From: Alteromonas_F sp964429915
Lineage (GTDB): Bacteria > Pseudomonadota > Gammaproteobacteria > Enterobacterales > Alteromonadaceae
Assembly (NCBI GenBank): GCA_964429915.1
Contig: CAYSDZ010000001.1
Coordinates: forward strand, 1-64,000
Direction of reading: 5' to 3'
Length of the DNA stretch: 64,000 nucleotides
Below the pieces are notes generated by a model that worked only from the letters and a program-made list of their open reading frames with translations, had not been told where the DNA came from and ran no database searches. Position 1 is the first letter of the stretch. Every line of letters begins with the position of its first letter. Of the stretch, positions 1 to 7,800 are shown in pieces. The translations under genes and the position numbers were made by a program.

Positions 1-1
1 A

Positions 2-1279
2 GTTGATCGACTTGCCCGTGAAGGTATTATGTTTAAGCACGCTTTTACTGCGCAAGCGATTTGCGCACCAAGCCGCACACAACTTTTTACCGGTAAATAT
101 CCGTTAAAAAATGGCGCGTTCGCCAACCACACACCAACGCGTCCAAATATTAAGTCGGTCACCAAACAAATGCGCGCCTTAGGTTACGAGGTGGTACTTG
201 CTGGTAAAAGCCATGTAAAACCGGCCAGTGTTTATGACTGGGATCAGGAATGGCAACCCGTGCCAAAGAAAGGTGTTCCGCGAGACTACATTCCGTTAGC
301 TGATATTGAAAACTATTTTCAGACAGCCACCAAACCTTTTGTGATGTTTATCGCCTCAAAATACCCACATGGTAAGTATTTTGACGTTAAAAACCCTGAT
401 GCCGATACACTTAAGTTTCACCCCTTTGATCAGCACCTAAAAACCAATAAAAAGTACATTAAAAAAAGAGCCGGTTACTATCGCAGTATTGAAGAAGACA
501 ATACCCAACTAGCGCATGTATTGCGTATGGTTGATACACATTTAACCGATAACACCTTATTTATTTACAGCGCCGACCATGGTGTATCGGGTAAGTTTTC
601 AGTGAAAGATATTGGTTTAAATGTGCCTTTTGTGGTGCGCTGGCCAAGTGTTATCAAAGCAGGCTCGCGCTCTGAGCAACTTGTGCATTATACCGACGTA
701 TTACCTACCTTTATTGATGCCGCAGGCGGTCAGCCTGAGCCAAGTATGGACGGCAAAAGCTTTTTGAATATTTTAAAAGGTGAAGATAAAGCGATCCATC
801 AATATGTTTATGGTGTCCGTACCAATCAAAACATTATTAATGCCCGCGTTTTCCCGTCACGGATGATCCGCGATATTCGTTACAAATACATTCGTAATTT
901 CAACGCACTTGAAGTGCTGGATAAAAACTTAACCGACAAGGCCAATATTAATGCGTTTCTTGAACTCGGCGCTCAACGCCACAAGAACGAACCTTTTGAA
1001 GAGTTATATGATTTAACCAATGATCCGTTTGAACAAAATAACCTGATTGCCGAGCCAAGCTTAATTACGGTAAAAGCACGGTTACAAACACAATTATTTG
1101 CGTGGATGAAAACGCAAGGCGATTTCCTCAATGAAGGCTTTGGCAATGTGCCTATCATTACCGCGCCTACGTTTAAGCTCGATCAGAACAAACCACCAAG
1201 AAGAACCGATGTGCCGAAAGCGCTGCAAAACACTTTAAACCCTGAAGACTACTTTATTATTGATCATTGGCGTAAGTGA
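2..1279 (+). CDS. Sulfatase (formylglycine-dependent, S1-type), 5'-truncated by window edge
   Basis: Hydrolyses sulfate esters, probably on a polysaccharide. The reading frame is open from base 2 and starts in the sulfatase block VDRLAREGIMF, so the true N-terminus with the first metal ligands lies outside the window; about 425 residues are visible. The Cys-type activation motif CAPSR is at visible residues 21-25, where Cys would be converted to formylglycine by an FGE enzyme. A second active-site block, DHG, is near residue 192 with a Lys near 202. The neighbouring decayed GH78 rhamnosidase end suggests that the locus once degraded a sulfated rhamnose-rich glycan such as ulvan; this is inference. 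The family is clear, the exact substrate is not. Confidence 0.9.
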   Translation, partial: VDRLAREGIMFKHAFTAQAICAPSRTQLFTGKYPLKNGAFANHTPTRPNIKSVTKQMRALGYEVVLAGKSHVKPASVYDWDQEWQPVPKKGVPRDYIPLADIENYFQTATKPFVMFIASKYPHGKYFDVKNPDADTLKFHPFDQHLKTNKKYIKKRAGYYRSIEEDNTQLAHVLRMVDTHLTDNTLFIYSADHGVSGKFSVKDIGLNVPFVVRWPSVIKAGSRSEQLVHYTDVLPTFIDAAGGQPEPSMDGKSFLNILKGEDKAIHQYVYGVRTNQNIINARVFPSRMIRDIRYKYIRNFNALEVLDKNLTDKANINAFLELGAQRHKNEPFEELYDLTNDPFEQNNLIAEPSLITVKARLQTQLFAWMKTQGDFLNEGFGNVPIITAPTFKLDQNKPPRRTDVPKALQNTLNPEDYFIIDHWRK

Positions 1280-1365
1280 CCATTGGCAAAAAAGCAATTA
1301 ACAACGCCTTAATATTGAGCGTAATACCTGAATAAAGATGAGATCTGAGCTACTACAGTTTTAAA

Positions 1366-1410
1366 TACCTCCCCTAACTCGACAAGAAGTGGTAAGGGCC
1401 AAGGGAGGTA
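1366..1410. repeat. Short inverted repeat (TACCTCCC / GGGAGGTA)
   Basis: An 8-bp perfect inverted repeat (1366-1373 and 1403-1410) lies downstream of the sulfatase gene. It could form a weak hairpin with a 29-nt loop. There is no T-run beside it, so it is not a convincing terminator. It may be a small dispersed palindromic repeat. Confidence 0.35.
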
Positions 1411-1424
1411 ATTACTGTTTATTT

Positions 1425-1593
1425 GGCTCTGTTCCAGAATATTGTTGTCGATGCCATAAGTTATTGATACAACAAAAGCGTTGCTGGTGGTGATAAAAGT
1501 GAGCTTCATAAGCAGGGATGCTTATGTAGCGCTCCATGGATGGGTTCACGCGTCTCACTTGTTTACCCAGCAACACTTAACTACAACAGAGCC
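1425..1593. mobile_element. MITE-like 169-bp element with 8-bp target duplication
   Basis: The element begins with GGCTCTGTT and ends with its exact complement AACAGAGCC. It is flanked on both sides by the direct repeat GTTTATTT (1417-1424 and 1594-1601). Comparison of the two ends extends the terminal inverted repeat imperfectly to about 23 nt. The interior carries a hairpin, CATAAGC / GCTTATG. No credible transposase is encoded, so it is non-autonomous. The end sequence and 8-bp duplication resemble IS6- or IS1595-type transposition, but the parent family is a guess. It sits inside decayed carbohydrate-gene sequence. Confidence 0.65.
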
Positions 1594-1680
1594 GTTTATT
1601 TACAGTTTAGTTTTATCGGTGAACAACATTTTGTGCACACTGGTAATATCGCCAAATTTTTTCTTCAGGTGTGAATTGCC

Positions 1681-1890
1681 ATGGAACTGCACACGAAGGT
1701 ATTTGCTGGTTATAAAACCATACGTATCGCGCCGCTAATTCCCGAGCAATTAACATTTGCATCTGGGGAGTTTAATTCTTAATACGGAAAAATCACGGTT
1801 AAGTGGGAAAAAACAGCACAAGGCTTAACTTTAGAGGTGAATATTCCCGCTAATACGACGGCTCAAATAGAAATTCCATCAGTCCAATAC
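1681..1890 (+). pseudogene. Remnant of GH78 alpha-L-rhamnosidase C-terminus
   Basis: Translation from about 1681 gives AGYKTIRIAPLIPEQLTF, then an in-frame stop at 1780-1782, then YGKITVKWEKTAQGLTLE and a PANTTA block. These are the characteristic C-terminal catalytic-barrel end and trailing beta-sandwich of GH78 alpha-L-rhamnosidases. The stop codon replaces what should be a continuous SxYG segment, and no open frame upstream encodes the rest of the enzyme, so this is a dead 3' fragment. It runs directly into IS66 sequence at about 1890. It suggests that the sulfatase upstream once belonged to a rhamnose-polymer utilisation locus. Confidence 0.65.
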
Positions 1891-1894
1891 GCAG

Positions 1895-2176
1895 ATGAAT
1901 TATCGGATAAAAATCAGACCACAAGAATGGCAGCAACTTATCGACACCCAAGAAGCTAGCGATATGACTATTGCTCAGTTTTGTCACGCGCATCGCATCA
2001 ATCAGTCCACGTTTTATTTGCAACGTAAGAAACGACGCGATATGTCGCCATCCCAATCCTCTGCACACTGGTTGTCGATTGATAAGGTGGCCTCACATCA
2101 AGCAGAAACTCGACATTGGCAAATAGAATTAACACTGCCAAACGGTGTCGTGCTGAATATGAGTAGCGATAACTGA
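1895..2176 (+). CDS. tnpA: IS66 family accessory protein TnpA
   Basis: The 93-residue product has an N-terminal helix-turn-helix of the IS66 Orf1 type (EWQQLIDTQEAS, then IAQFCHAHRINQSTFY) and ends in the family's W-x-IEL-x-LPNGV-x-L beta segment. In complete IS66 elements TnpA helps TnpB and TnpC transpose. Its stop codon overlaps the start of the tnpB fragment (TGATG), the usual IS66 arrangement. The gene is intact, but the element around it is truncated, so it has no known role here. Confidence 0.75.
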   Translation: MNYRIKIRPQEWQQLIDTQEASDMTIAQFCHAHRINQSTFYLQRKKRRDMSPSQSSAHWLSIDKVASHQAETRHWQIELTLPNGVVLNMSSDN

Positions 2177-2256
2177 TGTTAGCGACCAGCAGTGCAAGAA
2201 TATGGTTATACCTTGGTATCGCAGATATGCGCAAGCAGTTCGACGGTTTAGCCGCA
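2176..2256 (+). pseudogene. tnpB: IS66 TnpB fragment
   Basis: The ATG at 2176 overlaps the tnpA stop. The frame reads ARIWLYLGIADMRKQFDGLA, the N-terminal signature of IS66 TnpB (normally ~115 aa). After about 27 codons the sequence changes to that of an IS630 gene on the opposite strand, and the frame stops at 2293-2295. It is a truncated, non-functional copy. Confidence 0.7.
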
Positions 2257-2387
2257 TCTGCGATTTCGCTTGGCGACCAACCATTGCTGGCATGAATAAC
2301 TGACTTGATACGATCACGCACACGCCCATCTCGCGTTGTCGCGTGTTGCGCCAATAACGTTTGTTTTTCATCGGATGTTAGTGTCAT
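2257..2387 (-). pseudogene. IS630-family transposase N-terminal fragment
   Basis: Read leftward from 2387, the frame gives MTLTSDEKQTLLAQHA, then RVRDRIKSVIHASNGW and SPSEIA. This is the helix-turn-helix start of IS630/Tc1-type transposases. It breaks at about 2257, where the tnpB fragment begins on the other strand. No DDE catalytic domain is present. In-frame Met codons slightly further upstream (to 2399) are possible starts. It marks a second mobile element that recombined with or inserted into the IS66 element and then decayed. Confidence 0.6.
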
Positions 2388-2448
2388 TTTCATACCCAAC
2401 AGCTTGATCCCCTATTCGAAGAAAATCAAGCGTTTTCATTGATCACGG

Positions 2449-2556
2449 GTATAACAAGGCGCTTAACGCGTTCCCTGCGGTCACTGGGACAAAAACACTG
2501 CGCTATGCTGCGCATAGTCTAGCGCAGTATTTTTGCCCGTTAGCTTCAAGTTATCT
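2449..2556 (+). other. Integron attC recombination site (upstream of cassette)
   Basis: A 108-nt imperfect palindrome of attC form. The left arm has GTATAAC followed by AAGGCGCTTAACGCG. The right arm has GCCCGTTAGC followed by GTTATCT. Left GCTTAACG pairs with right CGTTAGC leaving one extra unpaired T, as expected for the extrahelical base of attC sites. The centre holds a further stem (GACAAAAACACTGCGCTA against TAGCGCAGT...TTTTTG). The predicted strand-exchange point is between G2550 and T2551. Confidence 0.75.
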
Positions 2557-2605
2557 TCCTAATTTGCTTCATTTTTTTTTCCGGTATCCTAATAAGATAC
2601 CTACG

Positions 2606-2833
2606 ATGCTAAAATTAGGGCCGTATAGATTCTTCTTTTACAGTAACGAAAATGGAGAACCAGCCCACATACATATACAAAGAGAACGCATGCTTGCTAA
2701 ATTTTGGTTAAATCCAGTTGTTCTTGCTAGCTCTACGCGATTTACGCCTAAAGAATTAAGGAAACTTCAAACTATAGTTGTAGAAAATAAAGATACTTTT
2801 TTGGAGGCTTGGAATGGTTACTTTAGAGGTTGA
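2606..2833 (+). CDS. DUF4160 domain protein (cassette gene 1)
   Basis: A 75-aa protein of the DUF4160 family, recognised by LKLGPYRFFFYSNENGEP and AHIHI near the start, then AKFWLNPVVLAS. The ATG at 2606 matches the normal family start; the frame is open upstream to a TTG at 2564, but that region has no family similarity. It overlaps the DUF2442 gene by 20 bp, so the two are probably co-translated. DUF4160/DUF2442 pairs are common in integron cassettes and mobile DNA and are often suspected to be toxin-antitoxin-like; I see no direct evidence of toxicity here. Confidence 0.8.
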   Translation: MLKLGPYRFFFYSNENGEPAHIHIQRERMLAKFWLNPVVLASSTRFTPKELRKLQTIVVENKDTFLEAWNGYFRG

Positions 2834-3068
2834 ACAGCATCCACTAGCTTACTCAGTGGACATAAGTAATGACTCTATTATTGTAGAGTTGGTAGATGGT
2901 CGTTCTATTTCTGTTCCTTTAATTTGGTTCCCTTCGCTATCGTCAGCATCAAAGCAACAATTAACTGACTGGGAAATATTGGGCGAGGGAGAAGGTATTC
3001 ACTGGCCTCAAATTGACGAAGACCTTAGTGTAAAGGGCCTCCTTTTAGGAAATCGTGGTAGAAGATAA
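2814..3068 (+). CDS. DUF2442 domain protein (cassette gene 2)
   Basis: An 84-aa DUF2442 protein with the family pattern of a short N-terminal strand region, then IIVELVDGRSISVPLIWFP and GIHWPQIDEDLSV. A good Shine-Dalgarno (GGAGG at about 2801-2805) precedes the ATG at 2814, inside the end of the DUF4160 gene. The TAA stop (3066-3068) lies inside the start of the second attC, as is typical for cassette genes. The family is thought to be a small DNA-binding or antitoxin-like partner of DUF4160; its function is unproven. Confidence 0.82.
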   Translation: MVTLEVEQHPLAYSVDISNDSIIVELVDGRSISVPLIWFPSLSSASKQQLTDWEILGEGEGIHWPQIDEDLSVKGLLLGNRGRR

Positions 3069-3119
3069 CAAGACGCTAAACACGTATGCCACTGAGTGTT
3101 GACATGGTCAACAATATTC
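3064..3119 (+). other. Partial attC site, interrupted by IS3 element
   Basis: AGATAAC (3064-3070) followed by AAGACGCTAAACACG reproduces the R-box plus L-box layout of the upstream attC (AAGGCGCTTAACGCG). A 17-nt palindrome, TGTTGACATGGTCAACA, is at 3098-3114. The right half of the site is missing because the IS3 element begins at about 3120. Confidence 0.55.
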
Positions 3120-3130
3120 GGACAGTCCAG

Positions 3131-3997
3131 TTAAGCAACTTTTTTTAGTTTCGCCTCATTCTGCTCGTACTGATTTGGACTTTTATAGTCAAGATATGAA
3201 TGTAGCTTGTGGCTGTTATAGAACATCAATATATAGTGCAGGATGGTCTGTTGTGCTTCCAATCGTGTTTGGTAGTTTTGCCAGTGCACGCGTTCGTTTT
3301 TAAGACTGCCGAAAAAACTTTCAGCAACGGCATTATCCCAGCAATCAGCTTTTCTGCTCATGCTTCCTTTGATGCCGTGCGCCGCGAGTAATTGTCGATA
3401 TTGGTGGCTGCATACTGCACACCGCGATCGGTATGCACAATCAAACCTGCTTTAGGTTTACGCTGCCAAATCGCCATGCGCAACGCATCAACCACCAACT
3501 ACGCCTTCATACGTGAACTCATGCTCCAACCCACTACTTTTCTGGAATACAGGTCAATGACCACAGCCAAATATAGCCATCCTTCGCGTGTCCAAATGTA
3601 GGTAATGTCGCCTACATAGACTTGGTCTGGCGTATCAACATCAAATTCACGTTTTACCAAATTATCAAATAAAGGCTTAGTGTGATTACTGTCATTTGTC
3701 ACCCTATATTTTTTACGATATTTAACCCAAACAACCGCTTCAGTCATCAGTTTGCGTGCTTTTTGGCGGCTCACCGGATAACCTAAGCAATTCAATGCAT
3801 GCTTCATTCTGCGACTGCCGTAAAGATTCTCAGTGCTATTGGCAATCCGTTTAACCCACTCAAGCATGTCTTGATGAGTCGGATCCGAATCACTATGTTC
3901 TTGTTTGGCGAAGCGGTAATAGCCACTTCGCTTTACCCCAAGTAATCGACACATCATGTCGATGGGATAGGTCTTTTTCTTTTGGGTAATCAGCGCG
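3131..3997 (-). pseudogene. IS3-family transposase OrfB, broken by stop and frameshift
   Basis: This is the DDE transposase of the IS3 element. The N-terminal part holds the HTH_21-like region (MMCRLLGVKRSGYYRF) and the first catalytic Asp in the block YVGDITYIWT. A TAG at 3499-3501 replaces a probable Gln codon (MKA-stop-LVVDALRMAIW), and near 3410-3415 one base is missing, so the final segment with RQLLAAHGIKGSMSRKADCW and the catalytic Glu (AESFFGSLKNE) is in another frame. The frame is also open upstream of the first ATG and overlaps OrfA, as expected for OrfAB made by -1 frameshifting. Confidence 0.85.
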
Positions 3998-4298
3998 TAC
4001 TTCGCTTGGTTTCTTTGGCGAAAAAGACCGTCGCTTCCTTTAAGAAATTCCTTTCCATCTCGAGCGTGCGCACCTGCGCTTTGAGCTTTCTAATTTCTTC
4101 CTGTTCAGGCGTCAGTTTGCCGTTACCGCGAAATGCCTGGCCGTTTTCATCTTGCTCAAACTCTTTAATCCAGCGCGTTATCATATTCGGATTAATATCT
4201 AAGCTACGTGCCGCTTCAGCTCGGGTAAATTGCTGGTCTAGCACTAAGCTCACAGCATCTAATTTAAATTCTTTCGTGTATTGCCTTCTAGCAACCAT
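3990..4298 (-). CDS. IS3-family transposase OrfA
   Basis: The 102-aa OrfA has the IS3/IS911 HTH_8 start (RRQYTKEFKLDAVSLV, AEAARSLDINPNMITRW) and a leucine-zipper-like tail (EEIRKLKAQVRTLEMERNFL) used for multimerisation with OrfAB. It is intact, but the OrfB partner is dead. In complete elements OrfA alone tends to limit transposition and the OrfAB fusion is the active enzyme. Confidence 0.85.
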   Translation of the reverse strand: MVARRQYTKEFKLDAVSLVLDQQFTRAEAARSLDINPNMITRWIKEFEQDENGQAFRGNGKLTPEQEEIRKLKAQVRTLEMERNFLKEATVFFAKETKRSTR

Positions 4299-4350
4299 AT
4301 TTTGCTCCAGTTTTGAGAATTATCTCTTAACTGGATTGTCTAAATAAAAT

Positions 4351-4442
4351 CTACCACCTCAAGCGGCGGTGGATAAGCTAAATCACCGCCCAAGAAAAAC
4401 ACGAGGTTATAAAACACCTCATGAATTATTTACTGGGCGGTC
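4351..4442. repeat. Structured palindromic segment of unknown origin
   Basis: Two adjacent stem-loops: CCACC/GGTGG (4354-4372), then an 8-bp outer stem ACCGCCCA/TGGGCGGT (4386-4393 and 4435-4442) that encloses an inner hairpin GAGGT/ACCTC (4404-4421). No gene is visible. It begins at the IS3 edge, so it could be the structured end of another mobile element (IS200/IS605 ends look similar) or a small RNA; neither is shown. Confidence 0.4.
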
Positions 4443-4514
4443 AGAGAAATTAGTGGCTGCCTAAACAATTGCACTTATGAGTTGAATTCAAGTATGAGAA
4501 AGGCGCAGCAAATG

Positions 4515-4540
4515 AAAAAACCGCCTTTCGGCGGTTTTTT
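4515..4540. terminator. Bidirectional intrinsic terminator
   Basis: AAAAAACCGCC, loop TTTC, GGCGGTTTTTT: a strong GC stem with A/T tracts on both sides. On the minus strand it begins inside the stop codon of the 47-aa gene and terminates it; on the plus strand it could stop read-through from the mobile region. Confidence 0.9.
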
Positions 4541-4682
4541 ATCTTTCATTTTGTTTTACTGATTCTGATTCTGGTTGTTGCTGGAAAGCACTTGCAGAGC
4601 TACTAAAAACGGCAGTAACAAACATCAAAACCACTGCAACTGCAATACCAGTTAACCCGAAACCTTTTGTTGAACGATTCAT
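4539..4682 (-). CDS. Small 47-aa membrane or secreted protein
   Basis: A short reading frame beginning MNRSTKGFGLTGIAVAVV and ending in a Gln/Glu/Ser-rich tail. It has a basic N-terminus, about 20 hydrophobic residues and then ASA, so it is either a cleaved signal peptide (ASA/FQQQ junction) with a 15-residue mature peptide, or a single-pass membrane miniprotein. An AGAGA Shine-Dalgarno-like stretch lies a few bases before the ATG, and an intrinsic terminator follows immediately, which supports a real single-gene transcript. It lies downstream of purL in the same orientation, 151 bp away. I recognise no family. Confidence 0.6.
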   Translation of the reverse strand: MNRSTKGFGLTGIAVAVVLMFVTAVFSSSASAFQQQPESESVKQNER

Positions 4683-4833
4683 GTTCGTCTCTTTTTATGC
4701 TTGTTTTACAACTAAATCCTTGCTCGCGCCGCACTTTCTTGTGCTTTTAGCACCATAGAACATGAATTAAAAAATGACAAGTTTAAATTCATATTTATGT
4801 CATATTTTAGCAATTTTTTGACTTTTCAGAGGT

Positions 4834-7800
4834 TTACCCTATAAATTTGCGAGCATTTCGGAACATTCTCATCCAAGGACCATCTTCCTCCCATGAGGGA
4901 TCTCGCCAAGAATTAGCGACTGCTCTAAATACTCGCTCAGGATGCGGCATCATGATGGTACAACGACCGTCTTTAGAGGTCACTCCCGTTATCCCTGCTA
5001 CCGATCCATTGGGGTTTAGCGGATAATTTTCAGTCTCGTTTCCATAATTATCGACATAGCGTAGAGAAACTTGCTGGTTACTTTCCAGTTGTTTTCTGCT
5101 TTCTGATAAAAACTCTACTTGTCCTTCTCCATGGGACACTGCGATAGGCATTCTAGAACCTTGCATGTCAGCCAATAACACAGAAGAAGATTGTTCTACA
5201 CAGACCATAGCAACGCGCGCCTCAAACCGTTCTGAACGATTAGTAACAAATCGTGGCCATTGCTCTGTACCAGGAATAAGCGTTTTAATAGTTGAAAGCA
5301 TTTGACAACCGTTACACACGCCCAGAGAAAAGGTTTCATTGCGTTCAAAAAATCGTGAGAACATATCTCTAACTCGAGAATTGAACAATATCGTTTTCGC
5401 CCACCCCTCTCCTGCGCCTAAAACATCACCATAAGAAAAACCACCACATGCTGCCAGACCCTGCATGTCACTTAAATCGTGTTTGCCTGATATGATATCG
5501 CTCATATGGACGTCTATTGGCGTAAACCCCGCTCGATGAAAAGCAGCGGCCATTTCGCTCTGTGAATTGACTCCTTGTTCCCGTAATATTGCCACTTTAG
5601 GTTTCACACCTGTTGCAATAAAAGGGGCGGCAACATCTTCGTTGATATTGAAGCTCAATGAGGCGTGTAAACCTGGGTCATTTGCATCTTTCTTGCGCTC
5701 GTGTTCTTGTTCTGCACAATCTGGATTATCTCTTAACTTTTGCATGTGGTAAGTAGTGTGTGCCCAATCCAGACGAAGCTCAGTGCGGCTGACTTGCAGT
5801 AGCTCTTTACCATTTTTAGAAAAGTGAAGATGGTCGTCGTTTGTTAACGTTCCTATTTCATGAACACATGCCACGCCATTTTGCTTAAATAATTCAGTGA
5901 CCGCATCGACATCATTCGTGTTAACTTGCAACACCGCACCTAATTCTTCATTGAATAATGCCTCTGCAACATTGTTTGATAATGGCGATAGATCGATCTT
6001 TAACCCAGTTTTACCTGCGAAGGCCATTTCTGCCAAGGTCGTAAATAAGCCACCATCCGAACGGTCGTGATAGGCCAAGGTGATGCCTTTGCTCAGAAGT
6101 TGCTGGCAGGTGTTATGAAAGCCTTTCAGTAAGTCTGCATCGTCGACATCAGGTGTGGTATCCCCTAATTGTTGATACACCTGAGCCAAGCAGCTTCCGC
6201 CCATGCGATTTTTACCGAGCCCCAAATCGACTAAAATTAGCGATGTTTCGCCTTTAGTTTGAAGCTGTGGTGTCAATGTCTTACGAATGTCCGATACCGC
6301 AGAAAACCCAGAAATGATCAATGAAACAGGCGACGTAACTGACTTTTCTTCATTTTTGTCTTTCCATTGGGTTTTCATCGACATAGAGTCTTTACCCACT
6401 GGAATGGTTAGACCTAACTGAGGACACAGTTCCTCACCTACGGCCTTTACTGCATCGTAAAGTGCCGCATCTTGACCTGGCTGACCCGCTGCTGCCATCC
6501 AGTTTGCTGACAACTTAATTTTGTTCAACGATCCCACATCGGCGGCGTTGATATTGGTGATCATTTCTCCCACTGCCATACGAGCAGAAGCAGCGGCATT
6601 CAGAATAGCAAGAGGAGTGCGCTCCCCCATCGCCATCGCCTCGCCTTGATAAGTATCGAAGGCCGCTGCCGTTACCGCAACATCGGCAACAGGAACCTGC
6701 CATGGCCCTACCATTTGATCGCGACTAACCAATCCAGTAACCGACCTATCACCGATGGTAATAAGGAAGGTTTTTTCTCCCACCGTAGGAAGACGCAATA
6801 CTCGTTTAGCAGCCTCAAGCAAATCGATACTTTCAGTAGAAAAAGGTCGAGCTTGCGAGGTTTGCCTTAACGCTGAACGGTGCATTTTAGGAGGTTTGCC
6901 AAGCAACACATCTAAAGGCATATCAATAGGCGTATTACCAAACTTTTCGTCATTCAAGGTTAGATGCTGTTCTTGAGTCGCTTCACCTACCACTGCAAAC
7001 GGCGCACGTTCGCGACGACAAATAGCTTCGAAACACGCTAAATTTTCGGGTGCAACCGACAACACATAACGCTCTTGTGATTCATTACACCAAATTTCAA
7101 GTGGCGTCATACCTGCTTCGTCAGTTAATACTTTACGCAGTTCAAACTTACCGCCTCTGCCGCCATCGTTGACCAACTCAGGTAAGGCATTAGATAAACC
7201 ACCTGCACCCACATCGTGTATAAACTGAATTGGGTTGGCATCGCCTAATTGCCAGCACGCGTCTATCACTTCCTGACACCGCCTTTCCATTTCAGGGTTT
7301 TCCCGTTGTACCGAGGCAAAATCTAAATCTTCCGCTGACTGACCCGAGGCCATTGAAGACGCCGCGCCCCCCCCTAAACCAATGTTCATAGCGGGGCCGC
7401 CTAGCACAATGAGTTTGGCACCTACGGTAATGTCACCCTTTGCAACGTGATCACGACGAATATTACCCAGACCACCGGCTAACATAATGGGTTTGTGGTA
7501 ACCATAGCGCGTGGATTCTTCTCCATCGCTGTTTTGCTCAAATGTTCTAAAATAGCCAAGCAAATTAGGACGACCAAATTCATTATTGAATGCAGCGCCC
7601 CCCAAAGGTCCATCCATCATAATATCGAAAGCGCTGACAATGCGAGAAGGCTTGCCGTAATCATCTTCCCATGGGTGCAACGCACCGGGTATCTGCAAAT
7701 TTGACACACTAAAGCCTACCAAGCCTGCTTTGGGTTTAGAGCCTCTTCCAGTCGCACCTTCATCTCTAATTTCACCGCCTGAACCCGTTGCCGCACCAGG

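Larger units (their letters stand above)
1895..2256 (+). mobile_element. Truncated IS66-family insertion sequence
   Basis: This stretch holds the first accessory gene (tnpA) and the first ~27 codons of the second (tnpB) of an IS66 element. Both ends are missing: the GH78 remnant runs to within a few bases of the tnpA start, and tnpB breaks off around 2256 into IS630 sequence in the opposite orientation. The tnpC transposase is absent, so the element is non-functional. Confidence 0.75.
2551..3119 (+). mobile_element. Solitary integron gene cassette (DUF4160-DUF2442)
   Basis: The segment from the predicted attC cut (2551) to the interrupted second attC forms one cassette with two overlapping genes. 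The cassette's first bases, TTATCTTC (2551-2558), are the exact reverse complement of GAAGATAA at the start of the second attC (3061-3068). That is expected if the two ends are joined when the cassette circularises. No integrase gene lies in the window. The cassette's 3' end is broken by an IS3 element. Confidence 0.7.
3120..4341 (-). mobile_element. IS3-family insertion sequence (inactivated)
   Basis: About 1.2 kb bounded by imperfect inverted repeats sharing GACA-n-TCCAGTTAAG (about 3121-3135 on the left and 4340-4326 on the right). It encodes OrfA (helix-turn-helix) and an overlapping OrfB (DDE transposase), the usual IS3 layout. OrfB carries a nonsense codon and a frameshift, so the copy cannot transpose itself. 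No clear target duplication could be read. It landed in the second attC of the integron cassette. Confidence 0.85.

Noticed and set aside
1481..1738. An 85-codon open frame across the MITE-like element and GH78 remnant.
   Set aside because: It crosses the transposon end and its target duplication, is in a different frame from the rhamnosidase remnant and has no family resemblance.
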